From positions 87,027 through 151,026 of the forward strand of contig CAKZLI010000002.1 of the NCBI GenBank assembly GCA_937125395.1: 64,000 bases of DNA. The letters are read 5' to 3'. Numbering within the stretch: the first letter of the stretch is position 1; each line of letters opens with the position of its first letter. The notes below the pieces were generated by a model that saw nothing but the letters and a program-made list of their open reading frames with translations, did no database searches and had not been told where the DNA came from. Shown piece by piece: positions 45,898-53,484 of this stretch. Position numbers and translations under genes: made by a program. Origin of the DNA: an uncultured Glaciecola sp. (GTDB lineage: Bacteria > Pseudomonadota > Gammaproteobacteria > Enterobacterales > Alteromonadaceae).

Positions 45898-46803
45898 TTA
45901 TTTCGCTTTGCGTCTTAAACCCGCTAGTGCTAATAGACCAGCACCGAAGATAGCAATTGAAGATGGTGCAGGAACATTAACCGCAAATGTACCATCTAGA
46001 GTTGTCTGACGAACCGCACTGTCACCATTAACAGCGAGTAACTGGTCAGCTGTTGGTACAGGTGGATTAACATTTGTGTCTAAACTTAACTTCGGCGAAC
46101 CACCACTTGCGATGATGTCGTTTACGTCAACAAAATCACCATTAGCACTTGCGATATACAAGAAGTTATCTGCTGCTGAGGTAATATCAAAGAATAAATC
46201 TAAGTTACCGGCAGTAATACTTGAACCGGTTAATGAACCTTCAAGTGCAACAAATGTTGTAGGTGAAATTAAACTTTCAAAATTAATTGTAAAAGTTCCT
46301 GACGTATACTGTGGACCACCGGCAGTAATCATACCATTGAGGTAATAATCAGTAGTGAGTTTCCAAGTATTGCCAAAGCCTTCAACATCATCCGTGTCAG
46401 TCAATGGGCTAAGGTTATCAACATCAATCTGACCCGCATTCGGAGTCGTTAATGCCACATTGGTTACACCGTCAAGTGCAACACCTGAAGTTGGGATCCC
46501 TAATGAAGCAAAGTCTGCAGCACTGTTGGTATCATAAAAAGTAGTACCGACACCCACTGGACCTGAAGACAAGTCATACACTGAAGTTGCTAGTAATTGG
46601 CTAAAACCAAATTCAGTGAAGGTTGCAGTAGTTGTGTCTGCGTCAAACGCACCACCTGTAGTTATAGTACCGTTGGGTAGTACAACCGTATCGTCGTATA
46701 CGTTTGTACCTAAATCGATGTACATGTCTGCTGCTGATGCAGAAGCTGACGCCGCTATTGCGGTTGCCGCGAAAATTGAAAGTGCTAATTTATTTGTTTT
46801 CAT
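45898..46803 (-). CDS. PEP-CTERM-type sorting-domain protein (P-A-P variant)
   Basis: The 301-residue secreted protein has a signal peptide (residues 1-25, cleavage after ASA) and a C-terminal sorting tail: VPAPSS (277-282), a hydrophobic helix (IAIFGAGLLALAGL) and the basic end RRKAK. This is the tripartite exosortase signal, with P-A-P in place of P-E-P. The body is rich in Thr, Gly, Asp and Asn and almost without cysteine, as in extracellular matrix-like PEP-CTERM proteins; no enzymatic domain is seen. It is transcribed from a sigma-54-type promoter and ends at a strong terminator. Confidence 0.92.
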   Translation of the reverse strand: MKTNKLALSIFAATAIAASASASAADMYIDLGTNVYDDTVVLPNGTITTGGAFDADTTTATFTEFGFSQLLATSVYDLSSGPVGVGTTFYDTNSAADFASLGIPTSGVALDGVTNVALTTPNAGQIDVDNLSPLTDTDDVEGFGNTWKLTTDYYLNGMITAGGPQYTSGTFTINFESLISPTTFVALEGSLTGSSITAGNLDLFFDITSAADNFLYIASANGDFVDVNDIIASGGSPKLSLDTNVNPPVPTADQLLAVNGDSAVRQTTLDGTFAVNVPAPSSIAIFGAGLLALAGLRRKAK

Positions 46804-46840
46804 AACTCATATCCATGTGTTGTAAAGTTCAAATTGAATA

Positions 46841-46860
46841 TTGCAGGTGTCGTGCCAGTT
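46841..46860 (-). promoter_or_regulatory. Sigma-54 (-24/-12) promoter of the PEP-CTERM gene
   Basis: On the minus strand CTGGCACGACACCTGCAA matches the RpoN consensus TGGCACG-N4-TTGCW, with exactly ten bases between the -24 GG and the -12 GC. Transcription would start near 46831, about 28 bases before the ATG. Sigma-54 promoters with the PrsK/PrsR two-component system are known for PEP-CTERM genes in other bacteria; prsK/prsR are not in this window. Confidence 0.85.
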
Positions 46861-46938
46861 TTGTAAGTTGCTGTTTAGTATGGTTTTAACGGTTCTTCTC
46901 TCCGTTTGAGATACAGTGCGTGTAAAAAAAATAGACAC

Positions 46939-47793
46939 TCACTTTATGACGATTTTTTTGGCGATAAAAAACTTCATTTTTTGTATCCAACCACGATTAC
47001 CAAACGGACAATATGTCGTAACAGCTTTATTAAGGTAACCATCAACATGCAAACCGCGTGGTGCGCATACTATATCGCCACGCGAGAGCACAATTTTAAG
47101 TACAGTGGTTTGCGCTAAACTGGCACATAGCTTTACTGCTACGGCCAATGATGGACCTTTTTCGGCGTTAAAGTCAGCTTGTTCGGGCATGACGAGGTAT
47201 TTAGTTTGTAGCAATGATGGCGCTAACCCGACCATAAATTTAATTAATTTATCGCTTTTAGTGGCACAAGAACGAAAGTCAAAATACGTTTCGTAGTTCA
47301 TTTTGTTTGGCAAAAAAGTCAATATTGCACAGCCCATTCCTAGCGGAGCAGCGGTGACTATTGGAATTTTTTTATGGGTGCAAGCTGCAAATACCAGTTC
47401 ACGAGCTTCCATGGCAAAAAAATCTAAACTATCAACATAGACATCGACACCATCCAAAAAATCATCAATGTTGTGTTCATTGATCCCTTGCTCAAACTGT
47501 TTGATGTCGCTATCGGGGTTGATATTCGACGCCATATCGCCCATAACTTGGGTTTTGGCTTGGTTAATCGTATCGACATAGGCACCGGCTTGGCGGTTAA
47601 AATTATGTTCTTCAAAGATATCAAAATCGGCAATATGAAAATGTTGAAATCCGAGCCTAGAAAGGGTGACTAGGTGCTCTCCTCCAACTCCTCCCATGCC
47701 CGCGATAGCAATCTTCTTTGACTTGATAATGTCTTGTTCTGCAGGTGTTATCCAGCCAATATTTCTGGAAAAAGCATTATGATAATCAAACAT
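46939..47793 (-). CDS. ThiF/E1-like adenylating protein, exosortase-associated
   Basis: The 284-residue protein has the E1-superfamily Rossmann site AGMGGVGGEH (31-40), the acidic DFDIFEEHN followed by Asn64/Arg67, Lys80 and Asp121: the residue set for adenylating a protein C-terminus. The paired CxxC zinc motifs of MoeB/ThiF are absent. It lies directly downstream of the LuxI-like acyltransferase (8-base overlap). No ubiquitin-like or ThiS-like partner gene is visible nearby. It may activate a carboxyl group of an unknown peptide or small molecule. Confidence 0.85.
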   Translation of the reverse strand: MFDYHNAFSRNIGWITPAEQDIIKSKKIAIAGMGGVGGEHLVTLSRLGFQHFHIADFDIFEEHNFNRQAGAYVDTINQAKTQVMGDMASNINPDSDIKQFEQGINEHNIDDFLDGVDVYVDSLDFFAMEARELVFAACTHKKIPIVTAAPLGMGCAILTFLPNKMNYETYFDFRSCATKSDKLIKFMVGLAPSLLQTKYLVMPEQADFNAEKGPSLAVAVKLCASLAQTTVLKIVLSRGDIVCAPRGLHVDGYLNKAVTTYCPFGNRGWIQKMKFFIAKKIVIK

Positions 47794-48601
47794 TGTGTTT
47801 ATTTAACTCTTTAATAATACTATCGAACATCGCTTTAAAACCGGGTGATAAGCTAGCAAAAAACAGATGAGGATTGATATAGTAGGGGGCACGTTTGCCA
47901 TGATACTCAATAGTTGGGCCAATTTTTTCAAACTTAATGCCAATGAAGCTCATACTGCGAGCTAAACGTGGCTCCATCATGACATAGGTATGCGCAATAT
48001 CATTGGCCAGAATCGCAGTGGCCGCTGCTAAATATAAACCCACCGCAATAAATGGAAAACAGCGCAGTTCTTTTTCTGAGTACACAGCTTGATTGATAAC
48101 CCCAGTTGCGGCGCCATCAAAATGATCGCTTTTACGACGACGATATTCAGCAGGCACTGCCAATCGCGATATTTCACAGATTTGGTCGCGTGCAAAAAGC
48201 TTAGGGTGTAACGTCTCATGGGTAATGCTTTCTAGGCAAAATTTTTCGATCGGTAATAATTCGGAAGTTGATTGCGGTCGCACAATTCGCACCGTGCCTG
48301 CATATGCATCAGTTGCGATATGCCGTAATAAACAGTGAATTGAATAGTGATCAAATTCATCGCGCTCTAGGGCATTGTCAGTAACGGGTTCAAAATGTAA
48401 TTCTTCGCAATATACTCGATGGCGAATAGAGAATGCATTGCTACGCAATTGAGATTCTTGGGCAATAATAGGTTCAAAATATTCTGCAAAATGCGCAGAG
48501 ATCCGATTTGCCTCTCTATATTTAATAAAATTGAGGTATGTTTTTTTTATCGATGCTATAACCGACCAATGTTGCTGCGGTAACACTTCGCTTAGATACA
48601 C
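47786..48601 (-). CDS. PEP-CTERM/exosortase system-associated acyltransferase (LuxI-like GNAT)
   Basis: The 271-residue protein resembles autoinducer synthases: AFSIRHRVYCEELHFEPVTDNALERDEFD (about 57-86), then AGTVRIVRP and ICEISRLAVPAEYRRR, the core of the TIGR03694 exosortase-linked acyltransferase family. It may make an N-acyl amino acid or similar signal/lipid from acyl-ACP or acyl-CoA; the product is unknown. The downstream thiF-like gene overlaps by eight bases. Confidence 0.88.
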   Translation of the reverse strand: MYLSEVLPQQHWSVIASIKKTYLNFIKYREANRISAHFAEYFEPIIAQESQLRSNAFSIRHRVYCEELHFEPVTDNALERDEFDHYSIHCLLRHIATDAYAGTVRIVRPQSTSELLPIEKFCLESITHETLHPKLFARDQICEISRLAVPAEYRRRKSDHFDGAATGVINQAVYSEKELRCFPFIAVGLYLAAATAILANDIAHTYVMMEPRLARSMSFIGIKFEKIGPTIEYHGKRAPYYINPHLFFASLSPGFKAMFDSIIKELNKHNV

Positions 48602-48669
48602 AATGACGACACTCTTATATACAAATCAAGACACAGGTATAGAAAGTGTAGCAACGAAAAATAAAACCG

Positions 48670-49425
48670 CTAGTTATTGAAATAGGTGTTAATTAAAGCA
48701 AGGTATTCATAAATAGCGCGTTCTACTCGTTCAATACTCGTTGTTGCTGGGGTATTTAAAGTAAACTCCCAAACTGAATTAGAAAGATACTCTACTGGAA
48801 AAAAGAGCACATCAGCATGCGGAGCGATCCGCTGAAAATTGAGTGCTAATCTTGGAATATGTGTAGCAGAACTAATCACTAGGGTAGTCTGCCCCGATAA
48901 GAGTGGAGCGACGGCTGTCATTTCTTCCAGCGTATTCGTCCCCTCTTTGACCAGAGTCAGCGCTGAGGGTTGCACGCCGCGCTGTACTAAAAACTGAGCC
49001 ACGGCGGTAGCATAATTTAGCTCCGGATCATGCAAAAAATTCCCACCAGAAATAATCACAGGGATATCCAAATGTTGATGTAAAAACAGGGTGTTAGTAA
49101 TGCGTTGATAGGAAGCATTCGGCCATTTAGTGTGTTCTGGTAGCGGTGTTTTGGTACGGTAATATCCCGCTAAGACAAATATCTGCGTGGCTTTGTTTAA
49201 TGACTCTGATTGAATTGAATAGCTAGGAAAGCGGTGTTCTAGTGGCAATAAAAGCAACGTCGAAAAAAAGTATTGTGAACATAAAAATAGCCAAATACAC
49301 GCTGTCCAGATTAAGCGCACAGCCCATTTTTTGTTGCGTTTTGCATACCTCAAATAAGCGGAGAAAATAAAGACCAGTAAACATTGAGAAATTGGGGAGC
49401 ATAAAACTTGGATCAGCTCTCGCAT
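48670..49425 (-). CDS. DUF218 family protein (YdcF/ElyC/SanA-like)
   Basis: The 251-residue protein has two N-terminal membrane segments (about 5-22 and 30-55), then a DUF218 domain with QIFVLAGYYRTKT, VIISGGNFLHDPE, VKEGTNTLEEMTAV and LVISSATHIPRLALNFQ. E. coli ElyC acts on envelope polysaccharide/lipid carrier balance, which would fit an exopolysaccharide locus, but substrate is unknown. I placed the start at 49425 (AAGGTG upstream); a longer frame of 22 codons has no signal-like character. Confidence 0.85.
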   Translation of the reverse strand: MRELIQVLCSPISQCLLVFIFSAYLRYAKRNKKWAVRLIWTACIWLFLCSQYFFSTLLLLPLEHRFPSYSIQSESLNKATQIFVLAGYYRTKTPLPEHTKWPNASYQRITNTLFLHQHLDIPVIISGGNFLHDPELNYATAVAQFLVQRGVQPSALTLVKEGTNTLEEMTAVAPLLSGQTTLVISSATHIPRLALNFQRIAPHADVLFFPVEYLSNSVWEFTLNTPATTSIERVERAIYEYLALINTYFNN

Positions 49426-49556
49426 TGCAGCACCTTTTAGATAATTGTAGTGGTGGAATATTAATTTACAGCTACACTTAAAATAGTACAAATACTGATA
49501 TCCGTGTCGATAATTAGTGAGTATTTATTTTTTCTTTTTAATAACAAAGGAATGTT

Positions 49557-50327
49557 ATGCGTAAATGGTTGATGTTTGTTTCACTCTGGATAGGTTGTCT
49601 GTCACCGACGATTGCTGCTAGTACCTTGGTCACCACGATTCAACAAGTTAAACCTAGTGTAGTCGGTATCGGCTTAATGACCCCAATAAATGCGCGCAAT
49701 GCTCAGTTACGTGGCACAGGGTTTGTCTTTGGCAATGGTCGGTATGTAGCGACAAACTACCATGTTGTGTCGCAAGTACTAGACCCGACTATCGTTCAGT
49801 ACTATGCCGTATTAAGTGGCTCTGGTCGTCGCCCCGAAGTCTTACGTGCCGAAACGATTGCCGTTGATCCGGTGCATGATATTGCCATTTTACAAATCAC
49901 CAAAACATTGCCTGCATTATCATTAGCGAGTAATAAAATGGAGCCAGCGGGGGCCGATATAGCACTGACTGGCTTTCCAATTGGGGCTGTACTAGGACTA
50001 TATCCAGCTACTCATGCAGGGATTGTTGCCGGTTTTACACCTGACTCTACTCCTGCCAATAACGCAGATCAATTGACACAAACCATTATTGACCGGCTAA
50101 ATAAGTCATTTATGGTTTATCAACTGGATGCTACCGCCTACCCGGGCAATAGCGGCAGTCCGTTATACCGTCAAGATAATGCCGACGTGATTGGCATCAT
50201 CAATAAAGTGTTTGTGAAAGAGGGGAAGGAGTCTGCGTTGTCTGCTCCAAGTGGCATCACTTATGCGATTCCAATTAAGCATTTGAAAGACTTAGCGAAT
50301 AAAGAACAAATTAAATGGCAAAATTAA
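49557..50327 (+). CDS. Secreted trypsin-like serine protease
   Basis: The 256-residue protein has a signal peptide (1-20, cleavage after IAA) and a chymotrypsin-fold protease domain with His69 in TNYHVV, Asp108 in DPVHDIAIL and Ser199 in YPGNSGSPLY, the triad of DegP-like proteases. There is no PDZ domain, so it is shorter than DegP/DegQ. It probably acts in the periplasm. AAAGGAATG supports the start. It lies just upstream of the sigma-54-driven Tat-protein cassette; a role in maturing secreted matrix proteins is a guess. Confidence 0.88.
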   Translation: MRKWLMFVSLWIGCLSPTIAASTLVTTIQQVKPSVVGIGLMTPINARNAQLRGTGFVFGNGRYVATNYHVVSQVLDPTIVQYYAVLSGSGRRPEVLRAETIAVDPVHDIAILQITKTLPALSLASNKMEPAGADIALTGFPIGAVLGLYPATHAGIVAGFTPDSTPANNADQLTQTIIDRLNKSFMVYQLDATAYPGNSGSPLYRQDNADVIGIINKVFVKEGKESALSAPSGITYAIPIKHLKDLANKEQIKWQN

Positions 50328-50394
50328 TGTCGGGATCTTTTACAAACGCCCGTTGTTGAATTGAGTAAAACCAGTTTTTTCAACGGTTTATGTA

Positions 50395-50412
50395 CTGGCA
50401 GGATTATTGCAA
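50395..50412 (+). promoter_or_regulatory. Sigma-54 (-24/-12) promoter of the Tat-protein/HprK cassette
   Basis: CTGGCAGGATTATTGCAA has the -24 GG (50397-50398) and the -12 GC (50409-50410) exactly ten bases apart and matches the RpoN consensus at most positions. Transcription would start near 50422, so the ATG at 50514 is the first usable start and a longer frame beginning at 50361 cannot be translated from it. Confidence 0.8.
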
Positions 50413-50513
50413 AGATTTATAAATACATAGTTGATCATCAGATCAATAACAGAACCAATGACCAAGTCGACATTTATGACTGCCGGCTTAGCATTACTAC
50501 ATGGAGTAGGTCA

Positions 50514-51137
50514 ATGAGCGAACACAAGCAACCTAATGAACAATCTGCAGATTTGCAAGCTAATACACGCCGTAAATTTTTAGTGAAAGCATCTACGGGG
50601 ATTACGGCAGGTGCAATTATGGCGACATTACCCACTAAATCTGTGTGGGCCACGGGGATAGGTAACTCAATGGCAGCATCGGGACACGGTTCCGATACAT
50701 TCGGTGGCGTGACGCTGCATTTACAAGATGCGCAATATTTAGCAGCCAATACCACTTCAAATATTGCTACACAACGTTTTAGTGATGTATTTGGCATCAA
50801 TGCTTATCAAGAAGATAATGGTGCAATCACAACTTATCCGAATTCGACGACATTGATTCAGATATTAACGGGAATGGCCGATACAACAACACAAGATTTG
50901 GGATTATATGGCCCAAACAATATTAATCTAAATTTAGTGATCGTTTATCTCAATGCACTACTTGATGCTAGCGATAGTACTATTACTTACCCAATAATAA
51001 ACATTACTAATAGTTTTCCGTTTGACACAATTACTAATTTCGCTAGCTATCTAGGCACTGAAGCTGCTGCTAGGCGAATAACCACCGCTAGCCAGTTAGC
51101 TGCATTGGTGTCAAATCCGAATCAAAGTCTGATTTAG
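50514..51137 (+). CDS. Tat-signal protein of unknown function
   Basis: The 207-residue protein carries a twin-arginine signal: NTRRKFLVKAS (17-27) followed by a hydrophobic stretch (to about 40) and a possible VWA cleavage site near 44-46. The mature part (about 160 residues) has no cysteine, is rich in Thr, Asn, Ser and Ala, and ends SNPNQSLI. I recognise no enzymatic motif. Tat export implies folding, or a bound cofactor, before transport. It is the first gene after a sigma-54 promoter and is followed by PqqD-like and HprK-like genes, so it could be their substrate. GGAG supports the start. Confidence 0.75.
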   Translation: MSEHKQPNEQSADLQANTRRKFLVKASTGITAGAIMATLPTKSVWATGIGNSMAASGHGSDTFGGVTLHLQDAQYLAANTTSNIATQRFSDVFGINAYQEDNGAITTYPNSTTLIQILTGMADTTTQDLGLYGPNNINLNLVIVYLNALLDASDSTITYPIINITNSFPFDTITNFASYLGTEAAARRITTASQLAALVSNPNQSLI

Positions 51138-51171
51138 AAGATATTAGTATTAGTTTAATGAAAGGAATCTT

Positions 51172-51417
51172 ATGCTGATACAGTCAATACTTAAACAAGG
51201 GGTGCATATGCACCCTTTTCATGATCTAAGTGGTATTTGTTTATATAACGACAATACAACCGAAATGGTCACTCTGTTTGTGCAAGCAACACACGTTGAA
51301 CGTTTGCTTGGTGGACAATCGCCTTGCTCTAGGGATGAGCGAAGAATGTTGCAGTCGTTAGAAGATAAAGGATTTATCAATGAGCATTCACTATCATGCT
51401 TAAAACATTTGAGTTAG
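51172..51417 (+). CDS. PqqD-like small protein (HPr-rel-A system)
   Basis: The 81-residue protein has the PqqD/RRE size and character: a central block DLSGICLYNDNTTEMVTLF and a helical second half (DERRMLQSLEDKGFINE). PqqD-like domains bind leader peptides in RiPP synthesis; in this cassette type (TIGR04353-like) the partner is unknown. AAAGGAATC lies upstream. Its end overlaps the HprK-like gene by 22 bases. Confidence 0.78.
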   Translation: MLIQSILKQGVHMHPFHDLSGICLYNDNTTEMVTLFVQATHVERLLGGQSPCSRDERRMLQSLEDKGFINEHSLSCLKHLS

Positions 51418-52307
51418 CGCTACCGCCTTTTCATTTTCAAATTCAAACTGATCTGCCATTGGTCGTCGACAACCTTAAAGCGATGTATGGACATGGTTTA
51501 TTGGATGTCATTAACGGACACACTCATTTAGCGTACATTGATTATAAGTTACACATCACTCATACCAATGGTTTTCGGCGATTTTATAAGCCTCAAGCTA
51601 GGTTTAAATGTGATCAATATGAACCCTTTAAACCACTCAACCATTCTCAAGCATTTGCAATGTTGGAGTGGGGCATGAATTGGACAATCGCGAGTTATGA
51701 AATGGAACACGTGGTGATTCATTCTGGTGTATTAGCTAGAGGCGATGAGGCGGTGTTGTTTCCTGCCCCGCCGGGTTCTGGCAAAAGCACTATGACGGCG
51801 CATTTGGCTTTTAATGGTTGGCGGCTACTGTCGGATGAGATGGCGTTAATTACACCGTTGACGCAATCAGTAGTGCCATTTGTTCGACCCATTTGCCTCA
51901 AAAACCAATCAATAGCATTGGCCAAACAGTGGTTTCAAGATGCAGCATTTTCCTCTATTGCTAAAGACACGCATAAAGGTGATGTGGTACATCTCGCTGC
52001 TCCCGTGCATCATTCTAGTGATCTTATACGTCCTGCGCAGATTAAAGCTATTGTGTTTCCAAAATTTGTAGCCAATGCACAGCTTGAGATTGTCCAGCTC
52101 AATCAAGCTCAAGCGATGCATCAGTTAGCTGATAATGCGTTTAACTACTCAGTGTTGGGCGATAAAGGCTTTAATACGCTAATAGGGGTTGTTGAGCGAT
52201 CGGCTTGTTTTGTGATTACATATAGTGATGTGCAGGACGTGCAAGCATTTTTGGAGCAAGAAGTGCTCAGTCAAGCCAATGATATTGTTGGAGAACACTA
52301 TGCCTGA
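51396..52307 (+). CDS. HPr-kinase-related protein A
   Basis: The 303-residue protein has the HprK-type P-loop FPAPPGSGKSTMT (123-134) preceded by VVIHSGVL (His109) and followed by LLSDEMALI (144-152), the layout of the HprK C-terminal kinase domain. Residues 1-100 are a separate N-terminal domain. HPr kinases phosphorylate a serine; no HPr gene is present here. Relatives (HprK_rel_A, TIGR04352-like) sit beside PqqD-like and nucleotidyltransferase genes in exosortase-bearing marine bacteria. It overlaps both neighbours. Confidence 0.85.
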   Translation: MLKTFELALPPFHFQIQTDLPLVVDNLKAMYGHGLLDVINGHTHLAYIDYKLHITHTNGFRRFYKPQARFKCDQYEPFKPLNHSQAFAMLEWGMNWTIASYEMEHVVIHSGVLARGDEAVLFPAPPGSGKSTMTAHLAFNGWRLLSDEMALITPLTQSVVPFVRPICLKNQSIALAKQWFQDAAFSSIAKDTHKGDVVHLAAPVHHSSDLIRPAQIKAIVFPKFVANAQLEIVQLNQAQAMHQLADNAFNYSVLGDKGFNTLIGVVERSACFVITYSDVQDVQAFLEQEVLSQANDIVGEHYA

Positions 52308-53445
52308 AGAAAGCGTCTCTAACCATCAGCCAGCCATTATTAGTATGCATACCTTGCAACATTTATTCGTCCACCCTGAGGATGCATTAGGATTTGATTC
52401 ACACACTTGGTCGGCGTTAATTATTGTGCTTCGTCATGAAAAATTACTGGCACGGTATGCACAACGAATTGATGTTGCAGTCGGGCTCAATACTCTACCT
52501 GAATTCGTCCAACGACATTGTCGCAGCGCGATGACACTAGCCGAACGACATGCCAAGCAAGTGCATTTTGAATTAAGTGAACTAGCTGAATTGATGCAGC
52601 AAAGTAGTCAGACGTGGTTAGTGTTAAAAGGTGCCGCTTATACAGCAAGTGGGCATGCTGTTGCCGCAGGACGGATATATAACGACATCGATTTATTGGT
52701 GGATAAATCAAGTATGGGCAGCGCTGAGCGCACATTAGTGATGAATGGCTGGTTACCTCAAACGATTGATGATTACGATCAAGCATATTATCGCCAATGG
52801 GCGCATGAAATCCCGCCATTACGCCATGGGTATCGGGGCACAATGCTGGATTTGCATCATAATCTTGTTCCACCCGTCTCGGGACGTGCGCCTGATATGT
52901 CGTTATTGTTTGAGTATATTGAGATAACACCGCAACAGATCCCCGTATTAACCTTGCCAGCGATGACTTTGCATAGCGCCATTCATTTGTTTTTTAATGA
53001 AGATTTTTCAGCGTCATTGCGGGATACGACTGATTTGTATTTGTTGTTTAATGCATTTTCAAAAGATGATTGGGAGTCAGTAGTTATGTTGGCGGATAAA
53101 ACGAAATTTACCACTGAATTAGCTTTGGCGATGCATTGTGTGAGTGAATTATTTTATATCACTCTAACGGCACGTCAACAGGCTTACATTGAACAACACA
53201 CACATCGACGTCAACGTGCTTGGTTGTTGATGGCGTTGAGTTCTGAACATCCGGTTATTAGACCTCCTGGGCATTGGCGTTATAGCGCATATGCATGGTT
53301 ACGTGGACACGCATTAAAAATGCCGCTGGGCATCTTGCTGTACCATCTAATGATGAAAACAGGACGTGCCATCATGCAAAGTATGTTTGGTCAACATATA
53401 TTCACCAAGCAAGATCAAGGCACACAACGAGTGTCAAATGACTAA
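52300..53445 (+). CDS. Nucleotidyltransferase family protein (PF14907-like)
   Basis: The 381-residue protein has the nucleotidyltransferase signature WLVLKGAAY (106-114), then GRIYNDIDLLVDK (124-136) with the D-x-D metal site, and LDLHHNLVPP (183-192), typical of the NTP_transf_5 family. Such proteins occur in lasso-peptide and other RiPP tailoring clusters and beside HprK-related kinases. The start at 52300 has GGAG upstream and overlaps the HprK stop by eight bases; a 25-codon longer frame inside the HprK gene is less likely. Confidence 0.84.
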   Translation: MPEESVSNHQPAIISMHTLQHLFVHPEDALGFDSHTWSALIIVLRHEKLLARYAQRIDVAVGLNTLPEFVQRHCRSAMTLAERHAKQVHFELSELAELMQQSSQTWLVLKGAAYTASGHAVAAGRIYNDIDLLVDKSSMGSAERTLVMNGWLPQTIDDYDQAYYRQWAHEIPPLRHGYRGTMLDLHHNLVPPVSGRAPDMSLLFEYIEITPQQIPVLTLPAMTLHSAIHLFFNEDFSASLRDTTDLYLLFNAFSKDDWESVVMLADKTKFTTELALAMHCVSELFYITLTARQQAYIEQHTHRRQRAWLLMALSSEHPVIRPPGHWRYSAYAWLRGHALKMPLGILLYHLMMKTGRAIMQSMFGQHIFTKQDQGTQRVSND

Positions 53446-53484
53446 ATTTACGTTTAATACACTATTCATCAACAAGGACGAACA

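Noticed and set aside
50361..50513. Upstream extension of the Tat-signal protein (51 extra codons)
   Set aside because: It would begin before the -24/-12 promoter and transcription start (near 50422), and the twin-arginine motif would be buried about 70 residues from the N-terminus. The ATG at 50514 has a ribosome binding site.
52487..52930. 147-codon open frame antisense to the nucleotidyltransferase gene
   Set aside because: It is a shadow of a conserved coding region; the sense strand carries the family motifs.
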